DNA from: Demequina maris
GTDB taxonomy: Bacteria; Actinomycetota; Actinomycetes; Actinomycetales; Demequinaceae
Length of the DNA: 64,000 nucleotides
Assembly: GCF_000971155.1 (NCBI RefSeq)
Contig: NZ_BBLX01000005.1
Span: 202,720-266,719 of the forward strand
Reading direction: 5' to 3'
Shown: piece after piece, positions 61,644 to 64,000 of the stretch
How the letters are laid out: every line of letters starts with the position of its first letter
Position numbering within the stretch: position 1 is the first letter of the stretch
Notes under the pieces: generated by a model
The model's input: only the letters and a program-made list of their open reading frames with translations
What the model was told of the DNA's origin: nothing
Databases searched by the model: none
Made by a program: the position numbers and the translations under genes

Positions 61644-63364
61644 GGATGAGGATCGCCGCGCTGTGCGCCGCGGCCGCGGTGACGCTCGGCGCGTGCGCGT
61701 CCATCCCCACGTCGGGCGCCGTCAACGAGGGCACCGGCGAGGTCGAGGGCGCCGAGCCGTTCGTGCCGTTCGCCGAGGGGCCGCAGATCGGCGACAGCGT
61801 CAACGCCATCGTGTCGGGCTTCATCCAGGCGACCGCCGCGGGCTTCGCGTCGGACTTCACCGTGGCCCGCGAGTACCTCACGGTGCCCGCGCGCGCGGAC
61901 TGGGACCCGCTCGCCGAGGTCACCGTCTACGACTCCGGCGCGCTCACGCCCGACTACGACGAGGACGCCGGCCGGGTCGTCTACTCGGTGCCGGTCGCGG
62001 CGTGGATCGAACACGCGGGCCGCATGGTCGAGGCGCAGGCCGGCACGCAGACCCAGCTCGAGTTCCAGGTGTCGAGGGACGTGGGCGGGGAGTGGCGCAT
62101 CTCGGGCCTCGAGGACGGCTCGCTGCTCGCGGAGGCCACGTTCAACCGCGTGTTCCTGCCGGTCACGCTCGTGTTCGCGACCGCGGACGGTCGGACCGTC
62201 GTGCCCGAGCTGCGGTGGCTGCCGTCCACGAACGTCGCGACCTGGGCCGCGCGCGAGCTCGTCGCGGGCCCGTCGCCGTGGCTCGCCAACGCCGTCACGA
62301 CGGGCTTCCCGGCGGGCGCCGCGCTCGCGGTGGACTCCGTGGTCGTGACCGACGGCGTCGCCAGGGTGCAGCTCGCGTCGGAGTCCGCGGGCACGCCGGC
62401 CCAGCGCGCGCTCGCCGAGCAGCAGCTCAGGCTCACCCTGACCGCCCTGCCCGGCATCCGCGACGTGGAGGTCACCATCGCGGGCGTGCCGCTCGTGGCC
62501 GAGGAGCAGGACACCCTCACGCGCGGCCCGGTCCCCGAGGGCGTCGCCGCGGTGTTCATCGACGACCGCCTCGGGCTGTGGGACGGCGAGGAGCTGTGGG
62601 TGGTCCGCGATGGCGTCGGCGCCCTGCCCGCGGGTGCCGACGGCCTCGCGACCTCGTACACCGGCACCCGGGTCGCGTTCCGCGTCGGCGACGACCGCAT
62701 CGTCGTGTCCGACGCGCTCGCCGGAGGCACGGAGGAGCTCACGCCGTACGAGGACGCGGGAGGTCCGAAGGGCACGATGGACGTGGCCACGGTGGTCGAG
62801 GGGACGGGTCTCGTCGACCCCTCGTTCGACCGCTACGGCTGGCTCTGGACCGCCGAGGCCGTGGACCCCGAGTCCGTGACCGCGGTGTCCGAGGACGGCG
62901 ACGTCATGGCGCTGGACGCGCCGTGGCTGCTCGGGCGGACCGTGCAGCAGATCGTGCCGTCCCGCGACGGCGCCCGCGTGCTGGTCGTGTCGCGGTCGGG
63001 CACGCAGACCGTCGTCGAGGTGGCCGAGGTCGTGAGGTCCAAGGCGGGCGAGCCGCTCAGCATCGGCGAGCCGCTGCAGATCGGCGCGAACATCGGCTCC
63101 ACCGTCGACGCGATCTGGGTCGACGACCTGTCGGTCGCGCTGCTCGGCTCGTCGAGCGGGGCCGAGACGGCGCCGCTGTGGATCGTGTCCGTCGGCGGCC
63201 GCACCACCGAGGACGCCGCGGTGTCCGACGCGGTCGCGATCTCCGCGCGCCACGGCGACCGGTCGATCACGCTGGTGTCCAAGGACGGCACCGTGCGCGA
63301 GCGCGCCGGCACCGGCTGGTCCGCGGTCGCCTCGGGCGTCGACGACCTCGCCTACGCCGGCTGA
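61640..63364 (+). CDS. lpqB: LpqB lipoprotein
   Basis: 574 residues. A lipoprotein signal peptide ends in lipobox TLGAC (C19 lipidated), followed by ASIPTSGAV. A GerMN domain (about 200-310) and a C-terminal beta-propeller-like LpqB domain follow. LpqB binds the MtrB sensor and modulates MtrA phosphorylation. ATG 61640 overlaps the mtrB stop (ATGA). A perfect 10-bp hairpin begins 2 nt after the stop. Confidence 0.95.
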   Translation: MRMRIAALCAAAAVTLGACASIPTSGAVNEGTGEVEGAEPFVPFAEGPQIGDSVNAIVSGFIQATAAGFASDFTVAREYLTVPARADWDPLAEVTVYDSGALTPDYDEDAGRVVYSVPVAAWIEHAGRMVEAQAGTQTQLEFQVSRDVGGEWRISGLEDGSLLAEATFNRVFLPVTLVFATADGRTVVPELRWLPSTNVATWAARELVAGPSPWLANAVTTGFPAGAALAVDSVVVTDGVARVQLASESAGTPAQRALAEQQLRLTLTALPGIRDVEVTIAGVPLVAEEQDTLTRGPVPEGVAAVFIDDRLGLWDGEELWVVRDGVGALPAGADGLATSYTGTRVAFRVGDDRIVVSDALAGGTEELTPYEDAGGPKGTMDVATVVEGTGLVDPSFDRYGWLWTAEAVDPESVTAVSEDGDVMALDAPWLLGRTVQQIVPSRDGARVLVVSRSGTQTVVEVAEVVRSKAGEPLSIGEPLQIGANIGSTVDAIWVDDLSVALLGSSSGAETAPLWIVSVGGRTTEDAAVSDAVAISARHGDRSITLVSKDGTVRERAGTGWSAVASGVDDLAYAG

Positions 63365-63365
63365 G

Positions 63366-63392
63366 CCGCGGGCCGATGTCCCCGGCCCGCGG
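63366..63392 (+). terminator. Hairpin after lpqB
   Basis: A 10-bp perfect stem (63366-63375 with 63383-63392) with a 7-nt loop starts 2 nt after the stop. It has no T-run. It may terminate the mtrA-mtrB-lpqB transcript. Confidence 0.65.
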
Positions 63393-63463
63393 CCGGGGCA
63401 CTCTCGGTCCCGCCCAGGGGACGATGCGCGGGGCGCCCCGCGCGCCGGCGTCACGCTGGTGCC

Positions 63464-63983
63464 ATGGATCCTCCCGGACCGTTGGCGCGGGTCGCGCGGC
63501 TCGTGGTGCCGGTCGCGTGCCCGGGCTGCGGGCTCCTCGACGTGCGGTGGTGCGAGTCCTGCGAGGCGCCGTGGTGGGAGGAGCCGTTGCGATGCGAGAC
63601 CGGCGCGCCACGGCTCGACCGCCTCGACCCGCCGCTCCCGGTGTGGTCGGTCGCGGAGCTCGACGGTCCCGTGCACGGCGTGATCGCCGCGTGGAAGGAC
63701 GCGGGCCGACGCGACCTCGGCGCGCTGCTCGGACCCGCGCTCGCGCGGGCCGCGCGCGCGGCCGCCCCCGCGCTTGGCGAGGCGCTCGGGGCGGGAGGGG
63801 GCGCATCGTCCCCCGTCGCGGTGGTGCCGTGCCCGGCCCGTGCCGCGCACACGCGGCGCCGCGGCGCCGACCTGCCTCTGCTGCTCGCGCGCGCCGTCGC
63901 CGCGGGGCTCGTGGACGGCGGCGTGCCCGCGTCCGTGGTGGCCGCGCTGGCGCCCGCACGAGGCGCCTCGCGCGGGGCGGGGG
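63464..63983 (+). CDS. ComF-family phosphoribosyltransferase-like protein, 3' truncated
   Basis: About 173 residues before the sequence ends. The N-terminal zinc knuckle CPGCG...CESC, the VIAAWKDAGRRDLGALLGP block and VAVVPCPARAAHTRRRGADL match the ComF/GntX family, which aids DNA uptake in competent bacteria. A ComF homologue (Rv3242c) also follows lpqB in mycobacteria. CACGCT 6 nt before ATG 63464 may be a leaderless -10 box. The reading is real only up to about 63983, where the adapter begins. Confidence 0.8.
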
Positions 63984-64000
63984 CTGTCTCTTATACACAT
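63984..64000. other. Nextera/Tn5 mosaic-end adapter (artefact)
   Basis: CTGTCTCTTATACACAT is identical to the first 17 bases of the Nextera transposase adapter. Reverse-strand translations through it begin with the known artefact peptides MCIRDS and MYKRQ. It is not genomic sequence and marks the end of the assembled contig. Confidence 0.97.

Noticed and set aside
1218..63811. GGACGATGCG as an FtsK-orienting (KOPS) or Chi sequence
   Set aside because: Copies are nearly equal on both strands (13 to 17), whereas KOPS and Chi are strongly skewed. A larger region would be needed to be certain.
63267..63998. Reverse-strand frames beginning MYKRQ and MCIRDS
   Set aside because: These N-termini are translations of the Nextera adapter, not genes.
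1..64000. CRISPR arrays, rRNA genes, prophage or restriction-modification genes
   Set aside because: No regularly spaced direct repeats, no rRNA sequence and no phage structural, methylase or nuclease-toxin genes were found; the only mobile element is the IS at 50305-51658.

Overview
The window is about 73% G+C by eye and reads as chromosomal DNA of a free-living actinobacterium, probably of the order Micrococcales (family-level placement is inference). The markers are AdnAB, UvrD2, a WhiB1/PdtaS pair, a second WhiB, LCP proteins, SpoIIM-like and DUF3499 proteins and the MtrA-MtrB-LpqB module. Gene order follows several conserved actinobacterial neighbourhoods. The sequence ends inside a ComF-family gene in a 17-base Nextera/Tn5 adapter (63984-64000), so the right edge is an assembly end.

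Layout. 1-9.1 kb: DNA repair and nucleotide hygiene (end of adnA, adnB, a phosphotransferase, nudC, an unknown gene, uvrD2). 9.1-16.6 kb: ThiF-like protein, zinc-ribbon protein, DUF2342 protein, PDZ-Lon secreted protease, UPF0182 membrane protein, DUF4328 protein. 16.7 kb: initiator tRNA with promoter and terminator. 17-22.7 kb: FGGY sugar kinase, patatin-like protein, two APC permeases. 22.7-26.4 kb: tandem fluoride channels with a DUF2505 gene, then PdtaS, WhiB1 and a small membrane protein. 26.3-31.4 kb: a lone FHA-FtsK/EssC-like ATPase and a large polytopic protein. 31.5-35.7 kb: a two-component pair, a GtrA-like flippase, purK-purE. 35.8-46.8 kb: two LCP ligases, WhiB2-type regulator, GT2 membrane glycosyltransferase, DUF5719, a degenerate zincin, DUF3499, phosphomannomutase and a CDF transporter. 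46.9-63.4 kb: ahcY, RDD, SpoIIM-like, an intact IS3-family element, a TetR-MFS efflux pair, then DUF58-MoxR-DUF4350-DUF4129-membrane protein running against mtrA-mtrB-lpqB, and a partial ComF gene.

How the genes work together. Much of the right half concerns the cell envelope: polymer attachment (LCP), glycosyl transfer, sugar-phosphate supply (ManB) and the MtrAB-LpqB signalling system. The left part holds double-strand-break resection (AdnAB), a second helicase (UvrD2) and NAD(H) pyrophosphatase. About fourteen genes have a TANNNT-like -10 box 5-8 nt before the start codon, so leaderless transcription looks common. Many other starts overlap the previous stop as ATGA or GTGA, which indicates translational coupling.

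Two signals are not explained by the genes. (1) The word GGACGATGCG (reverse CGCATCGTCC) occurs about 29 times in both orientations. In coding DNA it is read in three frames (DDA, ASS, RIV), and several copies sit a few bases after stop codons, so something acts on the DNA itself. (2) A two-fold symmetric array of four GGGTAG-N6-GTCG boxes with 41-bp spacing lies between the phosphotransferase gene and nudC. Also notable are a perfect 66-bp tandem duplication at 43.86-43.99 kb and an IS3-family element with clear ends and a GGCC target duplication. That element sits beside a TetR-MFS cargo within the otherwise conserved SpoIIM/DUF58 locus.
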